Assembly: GCA_035524335.1 (NCBI GenBank)
Contig: DATKPE010000047.1
Coordinates: forward strand, 1 to 64,000
Direction: 5' to 3'
Length of the DNA stretch: 64,000 nt
From: DATKPE01 sp035524335
GTDB lineage: Bacteria > Bacteroidota > Ignavibacteria > UBA10030 > SZUA-254
Under the pieces are notes generated by a model. The model did no database searches, had not been told where the DNA came from, and saw only the letters and a list, made by a program, of their open reading frames with translations. The translations under genes and the position numbers were made by a program. This document shows, piece after piece, positions 25,767 to 33,258 of the stretch. Positions within the stretch are counted from its first letter, which is position 1. Every line of letters begins with the position of its first letter.

Positions 25767-26658
25767 GGCCCGCGACGTCGAGGAGACGATCGACATCTAT
25801 TTTTACAGGCCCCTCGGTTACGTCGTCGCCCGGGCCTGCCGGGGACTCAGGATCACGCCGAACTGGGTAACGATCGTCAGCATTCTCATCGGCATCGCCG
25901 GCGGACGCCTTCTCTATTACAGGGATCTCACCCTGAATATCTGGGGCATCGTCCTCTGGATCGTCGCCGATACGCTCGACAGCGCGGACGGTCAGCTCGC
26001 GCGGATGACGAACCATAAATCGAAGATCGGCAGAATCCTCGACGGCTTCGGCGGAAATCTGATCTTCCTCAGCATCTATCTTCACCTCTGGGCGCGGATG
26101 ACCGAAACGTATCCCGCGATCGGCTGGGGGTGGATGTTCCTCTTCGTCCTCGCCGGCGGCATCAGCCATTCGCTCCAGAGCTCGCTGGCCGATTACTACA
26201 GGAACGCCTACCTCCGCATCGTCGTCGATCCGACGAAATCGGAGCTCGACCAGTCCGAGACGGTGCGCGCGGAGTACGCGGCGATCAGATTTTCCGAGCA
26301 TCCGATGCGGAAATTCCTGATGCGGGTCTATCTCAACTATACCCTCCAGCAGGAAGCGCTCTCCCGGAACTTCCAGCGCCTCCGGAGGGAAATCGACCGG
26401 CGCTACGGGCAGAATATCCCCCCGTGGCTGGCGGACGACTACCGCCGACTGAACAGGCCGCTGATGAAATACTATGCGATCCTGACGACGAACACCAGAA
26501 TGATCGTGCTTGCGGTCTGCGTGCTCATCGACATGGTGCCCCTCTACTTTATCGCGGAGATCGTGATCATCAACCTTGTGATGGTCGGTGTGACGGCCCG
26601 GCAGGAACGCCTGAGCGCCGGCCTGCTGAGGACAATCGCCGAACGGAGCGGCGCATGA
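25741..26658 (+). CDS. CDP-alcohol phosphotransferase family protein 2
   Basis: A 305-residue second member of the family, with five or six helices and a longer hydrophilic C-terminal region (RVYLNYTLQQEALSRNFQRL) that could bind a partner. Its motif is DSADGQLAR, eight residues, G, RIL, D, GFG, then Gly where the fourth Asp, the usual catalytic base, should be. Either it uses another base or it has a different role. The ATG at 25741 overlaps the aminotransferase end, and its own stop overlaps the next start by ATGA. Two such enzymes in one cluster suggest two sequential head-group transfers. Confidence 0.82.
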   Translation: MSQIESTYKARDVEETIDIYFYRPLGYVVARACRGLRITPNWVTIVSILIGIAGGRLLYYRDLTLNIWGIVLWIVADTLDSADGQLARMTNHKSKIGRILDGFGGNLIFLSIYLHLWARMTETYPAIGWGWMFLFVLAGGISHSLQSSLADYYRNAYLRIVVDPTKSELDQSETVRAEYAAIRFSEHPMRKFLMRVYLNYTLQQEALSRNFQRLRREIDRRYGQNIPPWLADDYRRLNRPLMKYYAILTTNTRMIVLAVCVLIDMVPLYFIAEIVIINLVMVGVTARQERLSAGLLRTIAERSGA

Positions 26659-27671
26659 GCCTGAGAGGAGCGATCATCGGTCTCGGCAATATCGCCGTGC
26701 GGGGGCATGTTCCCGCCCTTCTGTCGCCCTCTGTTGCCCGGCGGGCATCGGTTATCGCCGTGGCCGACGTGGTCGAAGAGAATCGCAGGAAAGTGCCGGG
26801 ACTGTTTCCCGGCGCGGCGGTCTATGCGGATATCGGTCAACTGCTCGATGCGGAGAAGCCCGGGTTTGTCGACATCTGCACACCTCCGCACACTCACCGG
26901 GGAATCCTGGAGTTGTGCGCCGCGAGGGGAATTCATGCGGTATGCGAAAAACCGCTTATGGAATCGTATGCGGCGGTGGAAGAGCTGGCGGGGGTGATCT
27001 CGCGTGCGGGGATCGTTTTCGTTCCGTGCCATCAGTACAAATATTCACCCCTCTGGAAAGGGATCCGCGATGTTCTGAAATCGGGGAGGCTCGGAAGGGT
27101 GACGCTTGCCCAGTTCAACGTCTACCGGATGCAGGCGGACACCGGAACCGCCGGGTGGAATCCCGCCTGGCGGATCAACCGCCAGCAGAGCGGCGGCGGA
27201 ATCCTGGCCGATACCGGGGCGCACTATTTTTATCTCGCCCAGTACTTCTTCGGGCTTCCGGAAAAAATCTTCACCCTGCTCCGGACGCTCAAGCACGACG
27301 ATTACACGGTCGAGGATACGGCGCTGGTGACCCTCGAGTATTCGCGCCATCTGATGCAGGTCAATCTGACGTGGGCGGCGGGTCAGAGGGCGAACAGCGT
27401 CGCGATCGCCGGCACCGGCGGCAACCTCCTGTACGACGGGTCGAGAATGACGGTGAGCACGCCGGAGGGTACGGCGGAAATTCCGATGCCCGACGTTTCC
27501 GATAAAAATCAATATATTAGCTGGTACGAAGCTCTTTTTACGGAGTTTTTCGATAGAATTGAAGCGGGCAACAGGTCGACCGATCTGCTCGATGAGGCCC
27601 GGCATGTCATGAAAATGCTCCATCTCAGTTCCGTGTCGAGCGGGCAGGGAAGCGCGGTGGTGTACCGGTGA
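26655..27671 (+). CDS. Gfo/Idh/MocA family oxidoreductase
   Basis: A 338-residue NAD(P)-dependent dehydrogenase. The N-terminal Rossmann fold has AIIGLGNIAVRGH, VDICTPPHTH and the catalytic CEKPL motif with Lys. The C-terminal domain shows the family's GGGILADTGAHYFYLAQYFFG with the catalytic His. Family members include inositol 2-dehydrogenase and scyllo-inositol dehydrogenases, which makes an oxidation of inositol or its phosphate plausible here, possibly giving the ketone that an aminotransferase would convert. Specificity cannot be read from sequence. The correct start is ATG 26655, overlapping the previous stop; the frame extends far upstream but that part lies in the phosphotransferase gene. 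Confidence 0.85.
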   Translation: MSLRGAIIGLGNIAVRGHVPALLSPSVARRASVIAVADVVEENRRKVPGLFPGAAVYADIGQLLDAEKPGFVDICTPPHTHRGILELCAARGIHAVCEKPLMESYAAVEELAGVISRAGIVFVPCHQYKYSPLWKGIRDVLKSGRLGRVTLAQFNVYRMQADTGTAGWNPAWRINRQQSGGGILADTGAHYFYLAQYFFGLPEKIFTLLRTLKHDDYTVEDTALVTLEYSRHLMQVNLTWAAGQRANSVAIAGTGGNLLYDGSRMTVSTPEGTAEIPMPDVSDKNQYISWYEALFTEFFDRIEAGNRSTDLLDEARHVMKMLHLSSVSSGQGSAVVYR

Positions 27672-28354
27672 AGGCGGTCATGTTCGACTTCGGCGGCACG
27701 ATCGACACCGACGGCGTCCACTGGAGTGAGAAGTTCTGGGAATATTACCGGCGGTTCAGTCTCGGGACCGACAAGAAATCGTTCGAACGGGCATTCGTCG
27801 TATCGGAGCAGGAGCTCGGCAGTGATCCGGGACTGCGGACTGCGACGATGTACGGAACCCTTCTCCGGCAGTTCGGTCTGCAGTTCGCGATCCTCGGTCT
27901 CCCGGTGACGCAGGATGAGACAATAAAAATCGTCAACGCCTGTTATGCGGATGTGGGGCGGACCATCGCCGGAGCCAGGATGGTGATGCAGGCACTGCAT
28001 CCCCGGTTCCGGCTGGCGATCATCTCGAATTTTTACGGCAACCTGGAAGTGGTCGCACGGGAATTCAACCTCGACGCTCTCTGTTCGGTTCTCATCGATT
28101 CGGCGCTCGTGGGGGTCCGGAAGCCGGATCCGGCTATTTTCCGGCTCGGGACGGACCGGCTCGGTGTTCCAGCACACGAAGCATACGTCGTCGGTGATTC
28201 GTATGAACGGGACATTGTCCCGGCAAAGTCGATCGGTTGTCGGACGATCTGGCTGAAAGGGAAAAGCTGGACGACGCCGGCATCGACGGACGCCGCGGAT
28301 GTCACGATAGAACGATTTGAAGAAGTATCATCCATCATTACCCGTTCCGCCTGA
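27668..28354 (+). CDS. HAD-superfamily hydrolase
   Basis: A 228-residue HAD-fold protein with motif I MFDFGGTIDTDG, motif II IISNFYGN, motif III Lys in VGVRKPDPAIF and motif IV VGDSYERDIVPAKSIG. Motif I has Gly in place of the second Asp (D-x-G), which is seen in several HAD subfamilies and can reduce phosphatase activity. It is a candidate for removing the phosphate from a phosphatidylinositol-phosphate-like intermediate, a step that in Bacteroides inositol-lipid synthesis is performed by a separate phosphatase. GTG start overlaps the oxidoreductase stop (GTGA). This is inference from context. Confidence 0.75.
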   Translation: MKAVMFDFGGTIDTDGVHWSEKFWEYYRRFSLGTDKKSFERAFVVSEQELGSDPGLRTATMYGTLLRQFGLQFAILGLPVTQDETIKIVNACYADVGRTIAGARMVMQALHPRFRLAIISNFYGNLEVVAREFNLDALCSVLIDSALVGVRKPDPAIFRLGTDRLGVPAHEAYVVGDSYERDIVPAKSIGCRTIWLKGKSWTTPASTDAADVTIERFEEVSSIITRSA

Positions 28355-28388
28355 CCGGCGGGCGGTTTATCACAGAAAGGATTCAGTC

Positions 28389-29705
28389 ATGAACAAAGCT
28401 CCCACCATCGAAAAACCGAAAGGAAAACTGGGCGTCCTCGTCGTCGGCCTTAACGGCGCGGTTTCGACGACGTTTCTCGCCGGCGTCATGGCGGTCCGGA
28501 ACGGTTTTGCCACTCCGGTCGGCTCCCTCACGCAGATGGGAACGATCCGGATCGGGAAACGGACGGAAAAAAAATCGCCCCTCATCCGTAAGTTCATCCC
28601 GCTCGCCGATATCAAGGATCTCGTGTTCGGCGGATGGGACATCCGGAATGAAAATTGCTATCAGTCGGCGGTCCACGCCGGAGTGCTCGAACAGCACGAT
28701 CTCGAGAAGATCCGCAAGGAGCTCGAGGGACTCCGCCCGATGAAAGCGGTCTTCGACCAGTATTATGTGAAGCGCCTGAAGGGAACCCACGTCAAGAAGG
28801 GAAAGACAAAGTTCGAGCTCATGGAACAGCTCCGGGCCGATATCCGCGAATTCAAAAAGACCGCCGGGACGGACCGGTGTGTCCTGATCTGGTGCGGAAG
28901 CACCGAAGTGTTCATCAAATCGGGAGCTGTGCATAAAAACCTGAAGGCCTTCGAAAAAGGGATGAAGGAAAATCACGTCGACATCGCTCCGAGCATGCTC
29001 TACGCCTACGCGGCTTTGCAGGAGGGAGTGCCCTTCGCGAACGGCGCGCCCAATCTCACCGTCGATGTCCCCGCCATCGTCGAGCTGGCAAAACAGAAAG
29101 GCCTCCCGATCTGCGGCAAGGATTTCAAAACCGGCCAGACGCTCGTCAAGACCGTCGTCGCTCCGATGCTGAAAGCCCGCCTCATCGGTCTGAACGGCTG
29201 GTTCTCCAGCAATATCCTCGGCAACCGCGACGGCGAAGTGCTCGACGATCCCGAATCGTTCAAGACCAAGGAAGAGAGCAAACTCTCCGTCCTCGAAGGC
29301 ATTCTTCAGCCCGACCTCTATCCCGTCCTGTACAAGGATTACTATCACAAGGTCAGGATCAACTATTATCCTCCCCGAGGCGACAACAAGGAGAGCTGGG
29401 ATAATATCGACATCTTCGGATGGCTCGGCTATCCGATGCAGGTGAAGATCAATTTCCTCTGCAGGGATTCCATTCTTGCCGCGCCCATTGTCCTCGACCT
29501 GATCCTCTTCGTCGATCTGGCGCACCGGGCGGGTATGAAGGGGATACAGGAGTGGCTCTCCTTCTATTTCAAGAGCCCCATGGTCGCACAGGGCCTCTAC
29601 CCCGAACATGATCTCTTCATCCAGCTGATGAAGCTGAAAAACACGCTCCGCCACCTGAAGGGGGAGGAACTGATCACCCACCTCGGACTCGAATACTACG
29701 ATTGA
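28389..29705 (+). CDS. ino1: Myo-inositol-1-phosphate synthase
   Basis: Makes 1L-myo-inositol-1-phosphate from glucose-6-phosphate using NAD, the committed step of inositol biosynthesis. The 438-residue protein shows GLNGAVSTT at the dinucleotide fold, NGAPNLTVDVPAI, CGKDFKTGQT, LNGWFSSNILGNRDG (the conserved active-site segment) and VKINFLCRDSILAAPIVLDL near the end. ATG 28389 lies behind AAAGGATT. It is last in the co-directional cluster, 34 bp after the HAD gene, and ends at an intrinsic terminator (29729-29764). Its presence anchors the whole cluster to inositol chemistry. Confidence 0.96.
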   Translation: MNKAPTIEKPKGKLGVLVVGLNGAVSTTFLAGVMAVRNGFATPVGSLTQMGTIRIGKRTEKKSPLIRKFIPLADIKDLVFGGWDIRNENCYQSAVHAGVLEQHDLEKIRKELEGLRPMKAVFDQYYVKRLKGTHVKKGKTKFELMEQLRADIREFKKTAGTDRCVLIWCGSTEVFIKSGAVHKNLKAFEKGMKENHVDIAPSMLYAYAALQEGVPFANGAPNLTVDVPAIVELAKQKGLPICGKDFKTGQTLVKTVVAPMLKARLIGLNGWFSSNILGNRDGEVLDDPESFKTKEESKLSVLEGILQPDLYPVLYKDYYHKVRINYYPPRGDNKESWDNIDIFGWLGYPMQVKINFLCRDSILAAPIVLDLILFVDLAHRAGMKGIQEWLSFYFKSPMVAQGLYPEHDLFIQLMKLKNTLRHLKGEELITHLGLEYYD

Positions 29706-29728
29706 CCGTCCCTACGGCGATCGAACAG

Positions 29729-29764
29729 CGGCCTGCACCGGAACCGGAGCGGGCCGTTTTTTTT
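29729..29764 (+). terminator. Intrinsic terminator of the inositol cluster
   Basis: Eight-bp stem CGGCCTGC/GCGGGCCG (one G-U pair), loop of 12 bases, followed by eight T residues. It ends the transcript that includes ino1. Confidence 0.88.
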
Positions 29765-29878
29765 GATGCGGTCCGCTCTGTACGGTGACCCTCCACGGCC
29801 ATGACGGATAGTCAAAAAATGTCAAATTATTGATCGTTTTGAAGATTTTCAATTCTTCGCCTTCCGTTGATGTGCGTC

Positions 29879-29907
29879 TTGAATCAGACCCCGAAATTTC
29901 TTATGAT
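29879..29907 (+). promoter_or_regulatory. Possible promoter for the small membrane-protein gene
   Basis: TTGAAT, 17 bases, TATGAT. The predicted start is near 29914, giving a leader of almost 200 nt before the ATG at 30109. The leader contains a short hairpin with arms GCCGG and CCGGC (30049-30063). Confidence 0.35.
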
Positions 29908-30108
29908 TCCGGTGGGGGAGGGTCTGGCGCGTTCCACTGGGATGGATTGATATGTCGGATCGCAAAGCGCCTGAGCGTTCTGCGCAGGTTCCGGTCATAT
30001 GTGCCGCATCAATGTTGTGCACTTCCTGTCCGTTCTTGTCTTCCGCCGGTCGCGATTCCGGCGACGGCGGTTCTTTCACGTTCATGAACGATGAAGGAGG
30101 ATGTTCAT

Positions 30109-30309
30109 ATGACAAAATCGCACAGCGCATATTACTCGCTCCTGATCATTGCGGCGATCGAGATCGGCAGGGGACTGCACGATCTGTTTCTCGTTCCGTT
30201 CCGCGAAGCGGGGACGGACGCCGTCGTCAGGATCCTGATCGGCATTGTGGTGTACATCTCCGCGAGGTATCTCAAACAGACGGGAATCCCGACGCAAAGG
30301 TCTTCGTAA
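30109..30309 (+). CDS. Small membrane protein of unknown function
   Basis: A 66-residue protein with two hydrophobic stretches (YYSLLIIAAIEIGRGL and VVRILIGIVVYISARYL) joined by a charged loop. It is short but credible: a perfect AAGGAGG sequence lies eight bases before ATG 30109, much better than most sites nearby. I do not recognise the family. It sits 48 bp before the metallopeptidase-like gene, probably in the same transcript. Confidence 0.65.
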   Translation: MTKSHSAYYSLLIIAAIEIGRGLHDLFLVPFREAGTDAVVRILIGIVVYISARYLKQTGIPTQRSS

Positions 30310-30357
30310 GCGGCCGCGCGGTCCGCCGACCTTCCGCTGGACCCGAAGGAGAATTGT

Positions 30358-31836
30358 GTGTTCGATAAACTGAGCCGGACGCCTCTGCTGTCCGCCGTTC
30401 TGCTGTTCTGGTGCCTTCCCTTGTTTTCTCAGACGGCCGGCATCCGGGCATCCTTTCAATTCATGGAGCCGGACACCGGCTCCCGGACCGACAGCCTCCC
30501 GCTTTTCGTGCCGGTCCGGGATACGGCACGGCTTGCCCGCCTGCGCGTATGGACGGCGAATGAACCGGCCGCCTGGGCTCTGCGCCTCTTCGGCAGTGCG
30601 TCCGGCCTCATGAATCCCGCAGACCGCGCGCCGGTCTATCATGTCGCACTCGTCCCCGGGGGAAATCACGCGGCTGTCGGATTCCGGCTTGCTGACGGGA
30701 ACCGGATCGATACCTTCCCTCATCTGCCCTATATCAGACTTTCGGAGGAGGATTGGGTATTCACGACCACACTTCTCCACGAAACGGGCCATGTCGTTCT
30801 GGCCGTCCTCAACAGCGGCAATGAAATCCCGAAGAGGCCCATCGCCTCGATTCCTCACTCGACTGCGGCGCTCACCGACCGGGGAACCGCATTCGATGAG
30901 GGGTTTGCGATCCACCTCGAAACGCTTGCGGGACGTCTCAGTGATGATCCGGTTGTCCGGAAGCGGTACCATCATGACAGATTTCTTTTCGGTACCGGGG
31001 ATATCGGAAGCGAATATCACCGGCAGACCATCGATCTCCTCACCTACGCGCAATCCCGGGCGCGTTATGCCGATGTGACCGAAAATTGCTTCGCGTTCTG
31101 CTCGGCCTTCCGCGGCGCCGATTATCTCCGGGTACAACTGGAGAAAAGCCGGGATTTTGCTGCGCTCCGGGATGCCGACCAGCTGCTCCAGTCGGAAGGT
31201 TTCTACGCATCGTTTTTTGCATCACTTATCCTGCGGGGAAATGCCGGAACAGGACCTGACTCCGTCGCGTCGCGGCAGGAGCGGATGCTGGAGGCCCTTG
31301 CCGGAATGTTCCGGAACGGCGGCATCGACACTGAAACTCCCTTCCTGATCCGTTTCACGACAGCGTATATGGCGAAATATCCTGCCGAGGCGGCGGGCGT
31401 GGCCGACCTTCTGAACGAGCTCAGCCACGGTGTGTTCGTCGACCCGGAGGCGAAGACGGTGTGGAGAACGCATTATCTCAACTCGCTCCATCTGGATCTT
31501 GCGGAGCGGGAGAATAAGCAGCTCGAGGCCCGTCTCGTCCGGTGGCGGGCGTCGGTCCTCGGGACACCCGAACTACTCTCCGCCCGGATCGGACCGCAGC
31601 TCGTCTGCACGGTGCCGGACGATTCCGTCAGGCTCGTCGCGTTCGGGGATGCGGAGGAGTTAAGCTTCGATCTCAACACCGCCGAAGAAGGGGTCCTGCG
31701 GCTGATTCCCGGCATTACCGATCAGGAGATCGGCGCGCTGACGGCCGCACGGGACGCCGTGCCGTTCAGCGATGCGGCGGATTTCCGCACGCGGTCGGGA
31801 CTGAGACCCGGAGTTCTGAGCCGGCTGAAATTCTGA
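30358..31836 (+). CDS. Exported HExxH metallopeptidase-like protein with C-terminal HhH domain
   Basis: A 492-residue protein. Signal peptide of about 24 residues (hydrophobic core LLSAVLLFWCLPLFS). Near residue 141 is HETGH, a zinc HExxH motif in a helix, followed 36 residues later by FDEGFAIHLE whose Glu (about 181) would be the third ligand of a gluzincin-type site. The final 60 residues have LNTAEEGVLRLIPGITDQEIGAL and VPFSDAADF, a ComEA-type helix-hairpin-helix region. HhH domains normally bind DNA, so an exported peptidase-like protein with such a tail is unusual. Overall family not recognised. GTG 30358 is used because GGAG lies six bases before it. Confidence 0.75.
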   Translation: MFDKLSRTPLLSAVLLFWCLPLFSQTAGIRASFQFMEPDTGSRTDSLPLFVPVRDTARLARLRVWTANEPAAWALRLFGSASGLMNPADRAPVYHVALVPGGNHAAVGFRLADGNRIDTFPHLPYIRLSEEDWVFTTTLLHETGHVVLAVLNSGNEIPKRPIASIPHSTAALTDRGTAFDEGFAIHLETLAGRLSDDPVVRKRYHHDRFLFGTGDIGSEYHRQTIDLLTYAQSRARYADVTENCFAFCSAFRGADYLRVQLEKSRDFAALRDADQLLQSEGFYASFFASLILRGNAGTGPDSVASRQERMLEALAGMFRNGGIDTETPFLIRFTTAYMAKYPAEAAGVADLLNELSHGVFVDPEAKTVWRTHYLNSLHLDLAERENKQLEARLVRWRASVLGTPELLSARIGPQLVCTVPDDSVRLVAFGDAEELSFDLNTAEEGVLRLIPGITDQEIGALTAARDAVPFSDAADFRTRSGLRPGVLSRLKF

Positions 31837-31930
31837 AAACCGCACCCCCGCGGTTCCTGCCGTGGTGAAGAGAAAATAACGGCTCTGACGAACCGCATCT
31901 GTCCCGGCGGAGACATGACAGGTACAGACC

Positions 31931-32662
31931 ATGACGAACGACTTTACGAACGTCTACGAAGATCCCCATCGTGCCGCATCGTACGATCGCCTCGAGTTCC
32001 CGGGAACCTACTATCTTGCGTTCAGGGATCTTCCCGCGGTATTTTCCAGCCATATCCGCGGGCGGCGGGCGCTTGATTTCGGATGCGGAACCGGACGGTC
32101 GACCCGATTCCTGAAGCACCTCGGATTTACCGCAGACGGCATCGATGTCTCCGAGGCGATGCTGGCCCGCGCCCGACAGCGGGATGCGGAGGGAATCTAC
32201 CTCCTTGTTCCGGATGACGGCCTCGATGCACTTCCCCCCGCCTCGTACGATCTGATCTTCTCAGCCTTCACCTTCGACAATATTCCGACACTCGGGAAAA
32301 AAACCGCGCTGTTCCGGTCGCTGAAGCGGCTCCTGGCTCTGCAGGGCCGGATCGTAAATCTTGTCTCATCCCCCGAGATCTACGTGCATGAGTGGGTTTC
32401 GTTTTCCACACGGGATTTCCCGCAGAACCGCGACGCTGTCAGCGGCGACCGCGTTTCGATCATCATGCTCGATGTGGACGACCGACGGCCGGTGGAGGAC
32501 ATCGTCTGTTCGCATGACGATTATCTCCGGGTCTATGATGCCGCCGGGCTCGCCGCAGTCGAGGTCATCAGGCCTTTGGGACGCGCTTCGGAGCCGTATC
32601 CCTGGGTGAGCGAGTCCACTGTCGCCCCCTGGACGGTGTATGTCCTGCGGCCGCAGGCCTGA
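31931..32662 (+). CDS. SAM-dependent methyltransferase (class I)
   Basis: A 243-residue protein with the Rossmann-like methyltransferase fold. Motif I is LDFGCGTGRSTRFL, then DGIDVSEAMLARARQR for the acidic ribose-binding loop, followed by DLIFSAFTFDNIP (motif IV). No substrate domain is recognised, so the methylated molecule is unknown. It lies 94 bp after the metallopeptidase-like gene and 53 bp before the NUDIX gene, which has its own promoter. Codon use matches the surroundings. Confidence 0.85.
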   Translation: MTNDFTNVYEDPHRAASYDRLEFPGTYYLAFRDLPAVFSSHIRGRRALDFGCGTGRSTRFLKHLGFTADGIDVSEAMLARARQRDAEGIYLLVPDDGLDALPPASYDLIFSAFTFDNIPTLGKKTALFRSLKRLLALQGRIVNLVSSPEIYVHEWVSFSTRDFPQNRDAVSGDRVSIIMLDVDDRRPVEDIVCSHDDYLRVYDAAGLAAVEVIRPLGRASEPYPWVSESTVAPWTVYVLRPQA

Positions 32663-32681
32663 GCACCCCCGCCGGTACGGA

Positions 32682-32710
32682 TTGTTTTCCCTTCGTAAAA
32701 AAGATATATT
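32682..32710 (+). promoter_or_regulatory. Promoter of the NUDIX gene
   Basis: TTGTTT, 17 bases, TATATT, followed by CC. The -10 ends only five bases before the ATG at 32716, so the predicted mRNA starts at about the start codon and would be leaderless. Confidence 0.55.
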
Positions 32711-32715
32711 CCTGC

Positions 32716-33258
32716 ATGCCTCTTGGACGGTGGAAAAAGAAACGGCAGGAGTTCGAAATCCGGAACCCGTGGTGGGCGTACCGGAAGGATGAAGTTATTC
32801 TGCCGTCCGGCAAGCGGGGGGAGTATCACTTCGTCCATGTCAGGGGATCGAGCATGATCGTTCCTGTGACGCCCGATGGGAGCATCCTTCTGGTCAATCA
32901 GTACCGGTATCTGGCAGACCGGGAAAGTCTCGAATTTCCCTGCGGGAGCGTGAAGGAAACATCCGATTATGACGAAACGGCGCGTCATGAGCTGGCGGAA
33001 GAAACCGGCTTCGGAGCGTCATCGATGGAGCGGGTCGGTGAATTCAATCCCTACAACGGGGTCACCGACGAAATCTGCAGAGTGTATATTGCGCGCGGTC
33101 TCACGCCTGTCAGCGTCGCCCACGACGAAACGGAGGAATTCGAGATCGTCTGGCTTTCCCCCGCCGGTCTGGACGCCGGGATCGCCGCCGGATCGATCTG
33201 GGACGGCATGTCGCTTGCCGCATGGGCTCTCACCAGAAATCGCTTTGTCCCAGGATGA
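32716..33258 (+). CDS. NUDIX hydrolase with divergent Nudix box
   Basis: A 180-residue NUDIX-fold protein related to ADP-ribose/sugar-nucleotide pyrophosphatases (VNQYRYLADRESLEFPCG). The box reads G-SVKET-S...RHELAEETGF: the first Glu of the GX5EX7REUXEEXGU pattern is Ser and the Arg is His, while the catalytic E-L-x-E-E-x-G part is intact. Activity is likely but specificity uncertain. No other Met exists before residue 46, so the start near the promoter must be right and the mRNA leaderless. It ends in an ATGA overlap with the NamZ gene. Confidence 0.8.
   Translation: MPLGRWKKKRQEFEIRNPWWAYRKDEVILPSGKRGEYHFVHVRGSSMIVPVTPDGSILLVNQYRYLADRESLEFPCGSVKETSDYDETARHELAEETGFGASSMERVGEFNPYNGVTDEICRVYIARGLTPVSVAHDETEEFEIVWLSPAGLDAGIAAGSIWDGMSLAAWALTRNRFVPG

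Larger units (their letters stand above)
29706..30108. other. Intergenic stretch after ino1
   Basis: Contains the ino1 terminator (29729-29764), an AT-rich block around 29810-29870 with a weak inverted repeat (GAAGA/TCTTC) and a possible promoter at 29879-29907. The part up to the small membrane-protein gene (29950-30108) has an open frame I do not believe. Confidence 0.5.

Noticed and set aside
24471..25796. Antisense open frame of 441 codons over the aminotransferase
   Set aside because: Same mirror effect; the aminotransferase has its PLP lysine and all motifs on the plus strand.
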